From contig NZ_CP053073.1 of assembly GCF_013003985.1 (NCBI RefSeq), positions 1,426,001-1,490,000 on the forward strand: DNA of 64,000 bases, given 5' to 3'. Every line of letters starts with the position of its first letter. Positions within the stretch are counted from its first letter, which is position 1. A model generated the notes under the pieces. That model searched no databases and was not told the origin of the DNA. It was given only the letters and a program-made list of their open reading frames with translations. This document shows positions 1 to 8,554 of the stretch, piece after piece. Source of the stretch: Usitatibacter palustris (GTDB lineage: Bacteria > Pseudomonadota > Gammaproteobacteria > Burkholderiales > Usitatibacteraceae). The translations under genes were made by a program, and so were the position numbers.

Positions 1-1406
1 TCCGCGACGGCGCGCTGGTCAACGATCTCGCGCCCTGGGCCGACGCCACGCGCGAGGTGGGCAAGGCAACCGGCGTGGCGGTGCTGGAGATCAATGCCGA
101 GAGCGCCGCCGCCGTCTCGCGCATGGGCAGCACGGAAGCCGACACGCTCGCCATGCCGCCGCCGGATTTCGATCGCACGCACCTGGGTTCGAAGGGCGGG
201 GCGTATTTCGCGCGCCTGGTCGCGCGCCACCTCGGCCGCGCGGTGCCCGACCTGGCACCCTTGTTGACGGTGCGCCCGCAGCTCAACGAAGCGCAGGCCG
301 CACGCTACGCCTACCGCGCGGTGCTGGCCGGCGATCCTCGCGATGGCTGGGATCCGCTCACCGATCCGTTCGCGACCCGCACCGTGCCGCTGGTCGATGC
401 CACGGTCGATCGTGCGGCGAAAGCCGATGGACAGCGAACGTTTGCGACCGTGCAATCGGCGATCGACGCCGCCTCGACCCGCACGGGGCGAATGCGCATC
501 CTCGTGAAGCCCGGCGTCTACGAGGAGCTGATCTACGTTCCCGACACGGGTGCGTCGATCACGCTCGTGGGCGGAGGCAGCAACGCCGGCGAGACGCGCA
601 TTCGCGCGAACCTCTTCTCGCGGATGACGGGCGAGCGCTACGCGGCAGCGTACGGCGCTGCGTTCGCCAACTCGCCCCCGGCCATCGCCGCGATGCATGC
701 CTCCGTGAAGGAGCGCGCCGAGATCGGCACCGCGGGCTCATCGGTCGCGTGGATTCGCGGCGCGGGCTTCCAGGCGCGCAACCTCACCTTCGAGAACGCC
801 TACAACCGGGGCGTGGGCGACGAGCGCGGGCAGAACCAGGCGGTCGCGATGCAAGTCGACGGCGCGGACAAGGTGCAATTCGACGACGTGCGCTTCCTGG
901 GTTTCCAGGACACGCTCTACCTCAAGTCCTCGGGCGGCAAGATCCCGCGCATCTTCATCCATCGCTCGCAGGTCCACGGCGACATGGATTTCATCTTCGG
1001 CGACGCGACCGCGTACTTCCTCGATTCCGAGATCCGCACGATCGGCGCGTTCCGCAAGGAATCCTTCGCGCTCGCGCCCAGCACGCACCATGCGACGCGT
1101 TTCGGCTTCGTCTTCCACCGCTGCGCATTCACGGCCGACGATTCGGCCAACGCCCGCGCCGGTGTCTTCAAGCTCGCGCGCCAGTGGCCGCAGGGGCAGA
1201 AGCCTGAAGCGGTGGGCAAGGCCATCATCCTCGAGTCGCGCATCGGCGCGCATATCGACAAGCTGCAGCCGTGGGCATCGTGGAACGCGCCCGGTTCGCC
1301 GCGCTATCGGGTGGTGCAATACGATTCCGATGATTACCTGGGGTACGCCGCGGGGCCGATGCCGGCCGAGCCGTACCTCGCCGAATTCCGCAACACGCAC
1401 GATTGA
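1..1406 (+). CDS. Pectin acetylesterase (partial)-pectin methylesterase fusion
   Basis: The frame is open to the left edge (codons from base 3), so the N-terminus is missing. The first ~95 visible residues look like the end of an SGNH/GDSL rhamnogalacturonan acetylesterase (CE12): DRTHLG fits block V with its catalytic Asp and His. The rest is a CE8 pectinesterase right-handed beta-helix: GFQDTLYL carries the first catalytic Asp, DFIFG the second (nucleophile), and LARQWP matches the usual LGRPW arginine site. By family knowledge the two domains remove acetyl and methyl groups from pectin, exposing polygalacturonate for the lyase that follows. The stop overlaps the region just before the pectate lyase ribosome site, so the two are one transcription unit. 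An apparent GTG at 57 is internal, not the start. Confidence 0.85.
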   Translation, partial: RDGALVNDLAPWADATREVGKATGVAVLEINAESAAAVSRMGSTEADTLAMPPPDFDRTHLGSKGGAYFARLVARHLGRAVPDLAPLLTVRPQLNEAQAARYAYRAVLAGDPRDGWDPLTDPFATRTVPLVDATVDRAAKADGQRTFATVQSAIDAASTRTGRMRILVKPGVYEELIYVPDTGASITLVGGGSNAGETRIRANLFSRMTGERYAAAYGAAFANSPPAIAAMHASVKERAEIGTAGSSVAWIRGAGFQARNLTFENAYNRGVGDERGQNQAVAMQVDGADKVQFDDVRFLGFQDTLYLKSSGGKIPRIFIHRSQVHGDMDFIFGDATAYFLDSEIRTIGAFRKESFALAPSTHHATRFGFVFHRCAFTADDSANARAGVFKLARQWPQGQKPEAVGKAIILESRIGAHIDKLQPWASWNAPGSPRYRVVQYDSDDYLGYAAGPMPAEPYLAEFRNTHD

Positions 1407-1417
1407 AGGAGAACCTG

Positions 1418-2728
1418 ATGCGCCAAGCCCTCGTCTCGCTGGCCCTTGCCGGCCTCGTCGCCACCACCGCAGCCGCACAAGCACCGCAGCCCGCGTTCCC
1501 CGGGGCCGTGGGCTGGGCCGCCGTCACTCCGGGAGGCCGCGGCGGCAAGATCATCCGCGTGACCAACCTCAACGCCGACGGGCCCGGGTCGCTGTTCGCG
1601 GCGCTCAAGGAGAAGGGCCCGCGCATCATCGTGTTCGAAGTGGGCGGCGTCATCGACATGGGCCGCAAGGAATGGAAGATCACCGAGCCGTACTTCACGA
1701 TCGCGGGGCAGACCGCGCCCTCGCCCGGGATCACGCTCATCAAGGGCGGCCTGGACTTGCGCACCAACGACGTGATCATCCGGCACATCCGCGTGCGCAC
1801 CGGCGCGGACGGGCAGGCGAAGCGCAGCGGCTGGGAAGCCGATGCATTCTCGACCGTGTCCGCCAACCGCGTGATCGTCGACCACTGTACGTTCAGCTGG
1901 GCGATCGACGAGAACATGTCCGCATCCGGTCCGCGCTTCACCGGCGCCACACCCGATGACTGGCGCAATGGCACGAGCCGCAACATCACCTTCCAGTACA
2001 ACCTCGCCTCGGAAGGCCTCGCGGACTCCAGCCACCCGAAGGGCGAGCATTCGAAGGGCTCGCTGATCCACGACAACGTCACCAACATCCTCATCTGGCG
2101 CAACATCTACGCGCACAACGTCGAGCGCAGCCCGCTCTTCAAGGGCGGCGTGCGCGGTGCGGTCGTGAACAACCTCATCTACAACCCGGGCAAGCGCGCG
2201 ATCCACTACAACCTCATGGCGCTCGAATGGGGCAATCGGCCGTACCAGGTGGGCCAGATGAGCGCCGTGGGCAACGTGCTGCGCGGCGGACCGTCGACCG
2301 ACGAGCGCCTCTCGTTCTTCATGCTCGGTGGTGACGGCGACATCGAGTACTACGCCAAGGACAACGTCGCGGTGGACAAGCACGGCGCGCCGCTGCCGAT
2401 GTTCGGCCGCTACGGAATCACGAAGGCGAAGCTCATCGAGGCGAAGGAGCCGGTGTCCTGGCCCGCGGGCCTGCCGGTGATGCCGGCCGCGGATCTCGAG
2501 ACCCACATCCTCGCGGAGGCCGGTGCGCGCCCCTGGGATCGCGACGAAGACGATATCCGGGTGCTTTACTTCATCGCCGAGGGCCGTGGCGAGATCATCA
2601 ACGACGAGAAGGACGTGAGCGCGTATCCGAAACAGAAGGAAACGCGCGCGCCCTTCGTCGAAGCGGACTGGAACCTGGAAACGATGGAGCCGAAGTCGGG
2701 CGTGTACCCGAAGAAGGCCGCGCGCTAG
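1418..2728 (+). CDS. Secreted pectate lyase (PL1-like)
   Basis: 436 residues with a typical signal peptide (about residues 1-21, ending TTAAAQA). The body is a parallel beta-helix of pectate lyase type, with the motifs GGRGGKIIRVTNLNADGPGS, VIIRHIRVRTG and VIVDHCTFSWAIDE. By family knowledge it cleaves polygalacturonate by calcium-dependent beta-elimination in the periplasm or outside the cell. The ATG at 1418 has AAGGAGA 6 bases upstream; the longer reading from TTG 1403 overlaps the previous stop and lacks a ribosome site. It sits 11 bases after the pectinesterase fusion, consistent with stepwise pectin de-esterification and cleavage. Exact PL subfamily was not determined. Confidence 0.85.
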   Translation: MRQALVSLALAGLVATTAAAQAPQPAFPGAVGWAAVTPGGRGGKIIRVTNLNADGPGSLFAALKEKGPRIIVFEVGGVIDMGRKEWKITEPYFTIAGQTAPSPGITLIKGGLDLRTNDVIIRHIRVRTGADGQAKRSGWEADAFSTVSANRVIVDHCTFSWAIDENMSASGPRFTGATPDDWRNGTSRNITFQYNLASEGLADSSHPKGEHSKGSLIHDNVTNILIWRNIYAHNVERSPLFKGGVRGAVVNNLIYNPGKRAIHYNLMALEWGNRPYQVGQMSAVGNVLRGGPSTDERLSFFMLGGDGDIEYYAKDNVAVDKHGAPLPMFGRYGITKAKLIEAKEPVSWPAGLPVMPAADLETHILAEAGARPWDRDEDDIRVLYFIAEGRGEIINDEKDVSAYPKQKETRAPFVEADWNLETMEPKSGVYPKKAAR

Positions 2729-2737
2729 GCGCGGCCT
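2715..2737. terminator. Hairpin between convergent genes
   Basis: AGGCCGCGC and GCGCGGCCT form a 9-bp stem around a 5-base loop, overlapping the pectate lyase stop codon and facing the PI-PLC stop. No strong T-run follows on either side, so it may be a bidirectional terminator or simply an RNA-stabilising hairpin. Confidence 0.4.
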
Positions 2738-2744
2738 CCGTCAC

Positions 2745-3776
2745 TCAGTTCCGCTTGATGATCTCGTCGATCAACCCATAGCCCGGGAAGTCGGCGTAGA
2801 TGATGCCGACGCGGCCGATCCCCAGCGTCTTGAGGGTGTCGTACATCAGGGTGTTGGTGCCCTCGAAGGCGATGGTGCAGATGCCGATCGCGCAATTGAC
2901 GCGCGGGAACATCTTGCAGCAGTTCTTCCAGCCCGGCGTGGTCTTGCCCGTTGCCAGGCGCGGCGCGCCCGTGCCGGGGCTCGAGTGCCCGCTCGCGATG
3001 AAGTAGGGGAACGAGCCGCCCGAGGCGCTGAGGAAGTTCACGTAGACCTTGTTGGCGTCGCCCCTGAAGGCGTCCTGGACCTGGGCCGAGACCTTGTTCC
3101 ACTTGCCCTCGAGGTCCCAGTTGGTCTTCACGCTGAAGTCGTCCTGGATGTCGAAGGTGTTCCACATCAGGCCCCAGGTCTTCGTGGCCGGCCGGAAGTC
3201 CTGCAGGACGACGATCTTCCCGCGCACTTCTCCCAGCGTGGGGTTGGTGCCCGTTCCCGTCCAGAACAGGCCCGGATACTTCGCCACATAATCTTCGAAG
3301 GTCTGCTCGAAGGTGCGCGTGTTGCCGTCTGGCGTGTGCTCTTCCTTGACGCGCATCAGGATGGTCTCCCTCGGATTCGCCTTGAGGAAGGCCTGCGCGG
3401 TGTTGAGGACGTCGCGGAAATCCGCCTTCTGGTCGATGATCCCGTGGTAGATCGGGAAGCCGTTCTTCACGTGACGGCAGCGGATATCGAGCGCGCGAAT
3501 GCCCGAGTTGAGCTGCGTGGCCAGCGGCATCGATTGCGTCTTCGCGATGTCGCCGCCGTGATGGGACATGGTGTCGTGCGACCCGGGCACGCTGAGCTCG
3601 CTGATCTTCCTGCCGTCGGCCAGCGCGCCCATCCACGAGGGCTTGCTGTAGTTGCCGCCGGGGCCGGAGTCGTGCGAGTAGCCGGGGTTGTTGTGCGCGA
3701 GTGCGGCAAAGGGGGTTGCAAGTGCGGCCGCGAGCGAGATCGCCCGCGCGGTGCGCGAAAAGACATTCGTGATCAT
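2745..3776 (-). CDS. Secreted phosphatidylinositol-specific phospholipase C-like protein
   Basis: 343 residues with a signal peptide of ~27 residues (ending TPFAALA). The PI-PLC X-domain signature is clear: SVPGSHDTM carries the first catalytic His, GIRALDIRCR follows, and YHG gives the second His. By family knowledge such enzymes cleave phosphoinositides or GPI-like substrates by acid-base catalysis without calcium. The ATG is preceded by AGGGAGA. It is transcribed alone, convergent with the pectate lyase and divergent from the radical SAM gene. The substrate is not predictable; a role against plant or microbial membranes is inference only. Confidence 0.8.
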   Translation of the reverse strand: MITNVFSRTARAISLAAALATPFAALAHNNPGYSHDSGPGGNYSKPSWMGALADGRKISELSVPGSHDTMSHHGGDIAKTQSMPLATQLNSGIRALDIRCRHVKNGFPIYHGIIDQKADFRDVLNTAQAFLKANPRETILMRVKEEHTPDGNTRTFEQTFEDYVAKYPGLFWTGTGTNPTLGEVRGKIVVLQDFRPATKTWGLMWNTFDIQDDFSVKTNWDLEGKWNKVSAQVQDAFRGDANKVYVNFLSASGGSFPYFIASGHSSPGTGAPRLATGKTTPGWKNCCKMFPRVNCAIGICTIAFEGTNTLMYDTLKTLGIGRVGIIYADFPGYGLIDEIIKRN

Positions 3777-3937
3777 TGGGTGAATCTCCCTGTAGTTGTG
3801 ACGCCAGCATAGTCGCGAGCCCCGATCCAGTCATCAGGACGTAAGGCCCCGGGCCACTACGACCAAGGTCTTAGGGGAGTTATCCACAATCGCGGTGCGA
3901 TCGCGCGCGGGATGGTTCGGCGCACTAGAATTTTGCG

Positions 3938-5029
3938 ATGCCCCTCAAGACGACAGCCGGCAACCATGGCGCGGCCGCCAAGGGCCGCGGCGCGACGATC
4001 AATCCCGAAGGACGCTTCGAGAAGTGGGCGCGCGGCGAAACCGATGACGGCTGGTTCCAGGAGCCGGAGGACGGACCGAGCAAGCCGAAGACGGTGATCG
4101 CGATCGAGCGCGCGAAGAGCATCATTTCGCGCAACGATTCGCCCGACATCGGTTTCAACCAGTCGCTCAATCCGTACCGCGGCTGCGGGATCGGCTGCCC
4201 CTACTGCTACGCGCGGCCCAGTCACGCCTACCTGGGACTCTCGCCGGGCCTCGACTGGGAAACGCGCCTCAGCGCGAAGACCAACGCCGCGGAGGTGCTG
4301 CGCGAGGAGCTCGCGAAGCCCGGCTACCGCTGTGAAACGATCGTGATCGGCGTGAACACCGATGCGTACCAACCCATCGAGCGCGAGCACCGCATCACGC
4401 GATCGGTGCTGGAAGTCATGCTCGAAACGCGCCACCCGGTCGGGCTGATCACCAAGTCCGCGCTGATCGAGCGCGACATCGATCTTCTTTCGCAGCTCGC
4501 ACGCGAGCGGCTGGTGAACGTCACTATCACCGTCGTCACACTCGATCACGGTATCTCGCGCTACCTCGAGCCCCGGGCGAGCGCCCCGGCGCGGCGCCTG
4601 CTCGCCATCCGCCGGCTTTCCGAGGCCGGCATCCCGGTCAACGTGAACGTCGCGCCCGTGATTCCCTACCTCACCGATTCGGAGCTCGAATCCATTCTCG
4701 AAGCGACCGCGGAGGCTGGTGCCCGCACCGCGTCGTACACGCTGCTTCGGCTGCCCTGGGAAGTGAAGGAGGTCTTCCGCGCGTGGCTCGAGGAGCGCTT
4801 CCCGTTGAAGGCCGCGCACGTGATGTCGCGCGTGCACGAGATGCGCGGCGGGCGCGACAACGACCCGAACTTCGGCAGCCGCATGAAGGGGCAGGGGCTT
4901 TTCGCGGAACTGCTGAAGCAGCGTTTCGCGAAGGGCCTCGAGCGATTCGGATTGACGCGCGGCGACTATGCGGTCGATGCGTCGAAGTTCACGCCACCCT
5001 CGCGCCACGGGCAGGCCCGGCTTTTCTAG
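3938..5029 (+). CDS. PA0069-family radical SAM protein
   Basis: 363 residues. Cys83, Cys87 and Cys90 (CGIGCPYC) form a CX3CX2C radical SAM cluster site, followed by ARPSHAYLGLSPGLDWETRL, typical of the PA0069/SplB-like group. The central region has the usual partial TIM barrel (NVTITVVTLDHG, GIPVNVNVAPVIP). The reaction is unknown for this family. The start ATG has no strong ribosome site. Its 3' end lies 28 bases before the D-Ala-D-Ala dipeptidase, so they may share a transcript. Confidence 0.85.
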   Translation: MPLKTTAGNHGAAAKGRGATINPEGRFEKWARGETDDGWFQEPEDGPSKPKTVIAIERAKSIISRNDSPDIGFNQSLNPYRGCGIGCPYCYARPSHAYLGLSPGLDWETRLSAKTNAAEVLREELAKPGYRCETIVIGVNTDAYQPIEREHRITRSVLEVMLETRHPVGLITKSALIERDIDLLSQLARERLVNVTITVVTLDHGISRYLEPRASAPARRLLAIRRLSEAGIPVNVNVAPVIPYLTDSELESILEATAEAGARTASYTLLRLPWEVKEVFRAWLEERFPLKAAHVMSRVHEMRGGRDNDPNFGSRMKGQGLFAELLKQRFAKGLERFGLTRGDYAVDASKFTPPSRHGQARLF

Positions 5030-5057
5030 CTCAGCCGCGCCCGTGTACGCTTGCTGC

Positions 5058-5669
5058 ATGGCGAACACCCTGCCGATCGAATCGCTGCACGGACATCCGG
5101 ATTTCCGCACGCTCGCGAGCATTGCCGGAATCGGTGTCGATCTCCGATACGCGAGCCCCCACAATTTCGTCGGCAGCGATCTCTATGCGCCCTTCGATTG
5201 CGCGTGGATCCATCGCGAAGGCGCCGCGCGCCTGGCGCAGGCGGTCGATGCGCTCACGACGCGCCGCCCGGACCTGCACCTCGTCGTGCTCGATGCGCTG
5301 CGGCCGCAACGCGTGCAGGAGCGGCTCTGGGCGCGGCTCGAGGGCACGGGCCTGCAGATCTACCTGGCGCCCCCCTCGCGCGGCTCGATCCATTCCTTCG
5401 GCATGGCGGTGGACATCACGCTCGCCGATCGCGAGGGCCGCGAACTCGACATGGGAACGCCGTTCGATGACCTCACCGAGCTCTCGCACCCCGTGAAGGA
5501 AGACGAGCACGTCGCCCAGGGCAAGTTGAAGGCCGAGCACGTCACCAATCGCCGCCTGCTGCGCGAGGTAATGCAGGAAGCCGGCTGGCAGGGCATCTCG
5601 CGCGAGTGGTGGCACTTCGACGGCGGCGACCGCGAGCGCATCCGCAACGAATTCGTCCGCGTTCTCTAG
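5058..5669 (+). CDS. D-alanyl-D-alanine dipeptidase (VanX/DdpX family)
   Basis: 203 residues, close to the normal VanX/DdpX length. SIHSFGMAVD matches the SxHxxGxAxD zinc site and EWWHF carries the catalytic Glu and third zinc ligand His. There is no signal peptide, so it is probably cytoplasmic, where this family hydrolyses D-Ala-D-Ala released during cell wall recycling. The ATG at 5058 begins the conserved part; the longer frame upstream runs through the radical SAM gene and is not needed. No vanA/vanH-type genes are nearby, so a recycling role is more likely than glycopeptide resistance. Confidence 0.85.
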   Translation: MANTLPIESLHGHPDFRTLASIAGIGVDLRYASPHNFVGSDLYAPFDCAWIHREGAARLAQAVDALTTRRPDLHLVVLDALRPQRVQERLWARLEGTGLQIYLAPPSRGSIHSFGMAVDITLADREGRELDMGTPFDDLTELSHPVKEDEHVAQGKLKAEHVTNRRLLREVMQEAGWQGISREWWHFDGGDRERIRNEFVRVL

Positions 5670-5681
5670 CGAGGACTTTCC

Positions 5682-6761
5682 ATGAGCTCACGCCGCCGTT
5701 TCCTCGAACTCTCCGCCGCGGGCGCATTCGCTCTTGCTTCGCCGCGGCTCCATGCGAAGGATCCCATGAAGAAACTCGGCGTGGCCCTCGTCGGCCTCGG
5801 CATGTACTCGACCGGCCAGCTCGGCCCGGCACTCAAGCAGACGAAGCACTGCCGCCTCAGCGCGGTGGTCACCGGCTCGCCCGAGAAGGGCCGCCAGTGG
5901 GCGCGCGACTATGGCTTTCCGGAGTCAAGCGTCTACGGCTACGACACGATGGGCCGCCTCGCCGACAACAAGGACGTGGACATCGTCTACGTCGTGACGC
6001 CGCCCGCGCTGCACGCGCGCGACTGCATCGCCGCGGCGAAGGCGGGCAAGCACGTGCTCTGCGAGAAGCCGATGGAAGTGAGCACCGCGCAGTGCGACGT
6101 GATCATCAACGCGTGCAAGGCCGCGGGCGTGAAGCTCTCGATCGGCTATCGGCTCCACTTCGATCCGTTCCACGAGGAGCTGCGCAAGCTCGTGCGTTCG
6201 CAGGAGTTCGGTCCGTTCATGACGATGACGGGCGGCTTCGCGTTTTCGATGCAGAAGGCGCAATGGCGCGCAGAGAAAGCGCTCGCCGGTGGCGGCCCGT
6301 TGATGGACCTCGGCATCTACGTCGTGCAGGAAGCGTGCATGGCTGCCGGCGCCACGCCGGTTGCAGCCACGGCCACCGTGCATCCCAAGAAGCGGCCTGA
6401 GTTCTTCAAGGACGTCGAGGAAAGCATCTCGTGGACGCTGGAGTTCCCGAACGGCGCGAAGTGCGAGTCCTTCACGAGCTACGACGCCGGCCGCAACGAC
6501 TTCCGCGCCGAAGCGAAGGGCGGCTGGTTCGAGTTGAAGCCCGCGTTCAACTACGGCGGGATCGCCGGCGCCACGAGCCGCGGTCCGCTCGTGATCGCGG
6601 GCGTGAACCAGCAGGCGCTGCAGATGGACGACTTCGCGCTATGCGTACTCAACGGCCAGGAATCGCGCGTCGGCGGCGCGATGGGCCGGCGCGACATGGC
6701 GATCGTCGAGGCGATCTACGCGTCCGCCGCGGGGGGCGGGAAGCGGGTGGAAGTCAGGTAG
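5682..6761 (+). CDS. Gfo/Idh/MocA-family oxidoreductase with Tat signal
   Basis: 359 residues. The N-terminus SSRRRFLELSAAGAFALAS is a twin-arginine signal, so the protein is likely exported folded with its cofactor. The Rossmann region (VALVGLGMYS) and CEKPM are the family signatures; GYRLHFDPFHEEL and GGPLMDLGIY mark the C-terminal substrate domain. Glucose-fructose oxidoreductase-like exported enzymes have this layout with tightly bound NADP. A sugar substrate is likely but unproven. It starts 12 bases after the dipeptidase gene and ends 3 bases before a long palindrome. Confidence 0.85.
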   Translation: MSSRRRFLELSAAGAFALASPRLHAKDPMKKLGVALVGLGMYSTGQLGPALKQTKHCRLSAVVTGSPEKGRQWARDYGFPESSVYGYDTMGRLADNKDVDIVYVVTPPALHARDCIAAAKAGKHVLCEKPMEVSTAQCDVIINACKAAGVKLSIGYRLHFDPFHEELRKLVRSQEFGPFMTMTGGFAFSMQKAQWRAEKALAGGGPLMDLGIYVVQEACMAAGATPVAATATVHPKKRPEFFKDVEESISWTLEFPNGAKCESFTSYDAGRNDFRAEAKGGWFELKPAFNYGGIAGATSRGPLVIAGVNQQALQMDDFALCVLNGQESRVGGAMGRRDMAIVEAIYASAAGGGKRVEVR

Positions 6762-6764
6762 GTG

Positions 6765-6995
6765 GTCGGACTCGAATGATTTTGGAGTCAAGAATCCTTG
6801 GAGAAAATAGCCTCCATTGGATTCCAAAACGCCTCCATTGGAGTACCCGCCTGCGATGTGAATTCGTGCGTTACAGGTCGACGAGCCACGCCTGGATTTG
6901 ACGTCTCGTGCGGGTACTCCAATGGAGGCGTTTTGGAATCCAATGGAGGCTATTTTCTCCAAGGATTCTTGACTCCAAAATCATTCGAGCCCGAC
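6765..6995. repeat. Long palindrome (85-base arms), GGTCGG-type ends
   Basis: Left arm 6765-6849 and right arm 6911-6995 are inverted copies with one mismatch and a 61-base spacer. The outer end read inward is GGTCGGGCTCGAATGATTTT on the right arm. Each arm contains GCCTCCATTGGA twice. It fills the gap between the convergent oxidoreductase and dacB genes. It could act as a bidirectional terminator, but arm length and near identity exceed what termination needs. Confidence 0.95.
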
Positions 6996-7005
6996 CCCGC
7001 CCCGT

Positions 7006-8439
7006 CTACTTCAGCGTCGCGGCCCACTCGACGAGCGCGTCGACCAGCGGCCGCGCGACGCCCTTCTTCGCGTTCTCGTGGTTGATGATCGCGACCACGA
7101 TGCGTGTCTCGCCCGCGGCGGTGCGCAGGTAGCCCGCGAGCCCCGTCGAATCCTTGAGCGTGCCCGTCTTGAAGCGCGTGCCCTCGGCGATGGCGACGCC
7201 GCGCAACCGCGTGCGCATGCCGCCGCCATCGTGGCCGACGATCGGCAGGCTCGCGGCGAATTCCGCCGACCACACGCTGTGCGCGCCGGCGCGCAACACC
7301 GCGGCGAGCTGCGAGGCCTTCACGCGCTCCTTGCGTGAAAGCCCCGAGCCGTTCTCGAGCACGAGCCCCGCGTCGTCGATGCCGCGCTGCTTCATCCAGG
7401 CGCGCACGAAGCGCTCCGAGCGTTCCGCGGTCGGCAGCAACGGGCCATCGGGCGGGCGCGCGCCGATCGTGAGGTAGGTCACGCGCGTGATCGGGTTGTC
7501 GGAACGCTTGTTGATGTCGTGCAGCACCTGCGAGAAGGCGCGCGAGCGGTGCGTCGAGAGGACGATCGCATCCGTGGGAGCGACGCCGTCGCGGGTCTTG
7601 CCCGTGAACGTCCCGCCCAAACGAGTCCACAGCGCGCGGAACAGGCGATCGGCGAAGGCCACGCGCTCGATCACGTTGATCTCGGTGGATGCGTTGCAGC
7701 GGCGCGGGAACTCGCCCTGCAGGCGCACGTGGATCGTCCCGGCGCTTTCCTTCACGACCGGAATCGTCCAGAAGTCTTCCCAATCCTCGCAGGGCTTGTC
7801 GACGAGCTTCATCTCGCCGGCTGACACAACGACACCTTCGAGTGGCGTGGAGACGAGGACGCGCATCGCCTTCTCGTCGGCCGAGAGCTCGAGGCGCATC
7901 AGGTTCGTGTTGAGCAGCACCGCGTCGGGAACGACGTTGTAGCGGAACTCGGGGGCCTCGTCGAAGGGAGGCAGGCCCACGTCGGTGCGCGCGGGATCGA
8001 AAAAGGTGCGGTCGAGGATGAAGTCGCCGCGGATCTCGCGGATGCCGCGCGCCCGCAGGCCCGTGAGCATTCGCTCGAAGGCCGCGGTGTCGAGATCCAC
8101 GTCCGCGAAGCCCTTGAGCACGAGATCGCCCTCGAGCACGCCGTCGACAGCCTCGGCGCGCGTGCGAAGCTCGGCCGAGCCGCGATAGCCGGGCCCGAAG
8201 GTCTCCAGCGCGACGAGCGCCGTGAGGAGCTTCAGCGTGGAAGCGGGCGCGACGGGGCGGTCAGCGTGGTGCGACGCGAGCGTCGCACCATCGCCGGGCC
8301 GCTGCACCACGAGGGTGATTGCATCCTCGGGAATGCCGGCGGCGCGGGCCTGCCGGGCGATCGAATCGGGAATTCCGGCGGCAACGGCCGGGTGACCGGC
8401 CGCGAGCAGCGCGCCGGCTAGCATGAAGCGGGCGATCAT
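7006..8439 (-). CDS. dacB: D-alanyl-D-alanine carboxypeptidase/endopeptidase (PBP4)
   Basis: 477 residues with a signal peptide (AGALLAAGHPAVAA). All three penicillin-binding motifs are present: S67-T-L-K70, NGSGLS (SxN) and KTGTL (KTG), with the long insertion between the first two that marks the PBP4/DacB class. By family knowledge it trims or cleaves peptide cross-links in the periplasm. It is divergent from the TonB receptor. The ATG used has no obvious ribosome site; a second Met five codons in is an alternative that would also leave a signal peptide. Confidence 0.88.
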   Translation of the reverse strand: MIARFMLAGALLAAGHPAVAAGIPDSIARQARAAGIPEDAITLVVQRPGDGATLASHHADRPVAPASTLKLLTALVALETFGPGYRGSAELRTRAEAVDGVLEGDLVLKGFADVDLDTAAFERMLTGLRARGIREIRGDFILDRTFFDPARTDVGLPPFDEAPEFRYNVVPDAVLLNTNLMRLELSADEKAMRVLVSTPLEGVVVSAGEMKLVDKPCEDWEDFWTIPVVKESAGTIHVRLQGEFPRRCNASTEINVIERVAFADRLFRALWTRLGGTFTGKTRDGVAPTDAIVLSTHRSRAFSQVLHDINKRSDNPITRVTYLTIGARPPDGPLLPTAERSERFVRAWMKQRGIDDAGLVLENGSGLSRKERVKASQLAAVLRAGAHSVWSAEFAASLPIVGHDGGGMRTRLRGVAIAEGTRFKTGTLKDSTGLAGYLRTAAGETRIVVAIINHENAKKGVARPLVDALVEWAATLK

Positions 8440-8554
8440 GGAAGGGGAGCGGGAGTGTCGTTGAGAACACGGACATTAGCCATTTGTAATATTGCCGCAA
8501 ATTCAGCAGAATCGTCCGGGGAAGTTCCATCGAAACAACAAGGGGGAAATCACA

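Noticed and set aside
3880-3888. TTATCCACA, a perfect DnaA box upstream of the radical SAM gene
   Set aside because: A single box with no cluster, AT-rich unwinding region or dnaA/dnaN neighbour is not an origin.
4968-5057. Longer start for the D-Ala-D-Ala dipeptidase
   Set aside because: It overlaps the end of the radical SAM gene, and the added residues are not like the family's start.
5058-5669. Vancomycin-resistance (vanX) interpretation
   Set aside because: No vanH/vanA ligase or two-component regulator is nearby; a recycling dipeptidase is the simpler reading.
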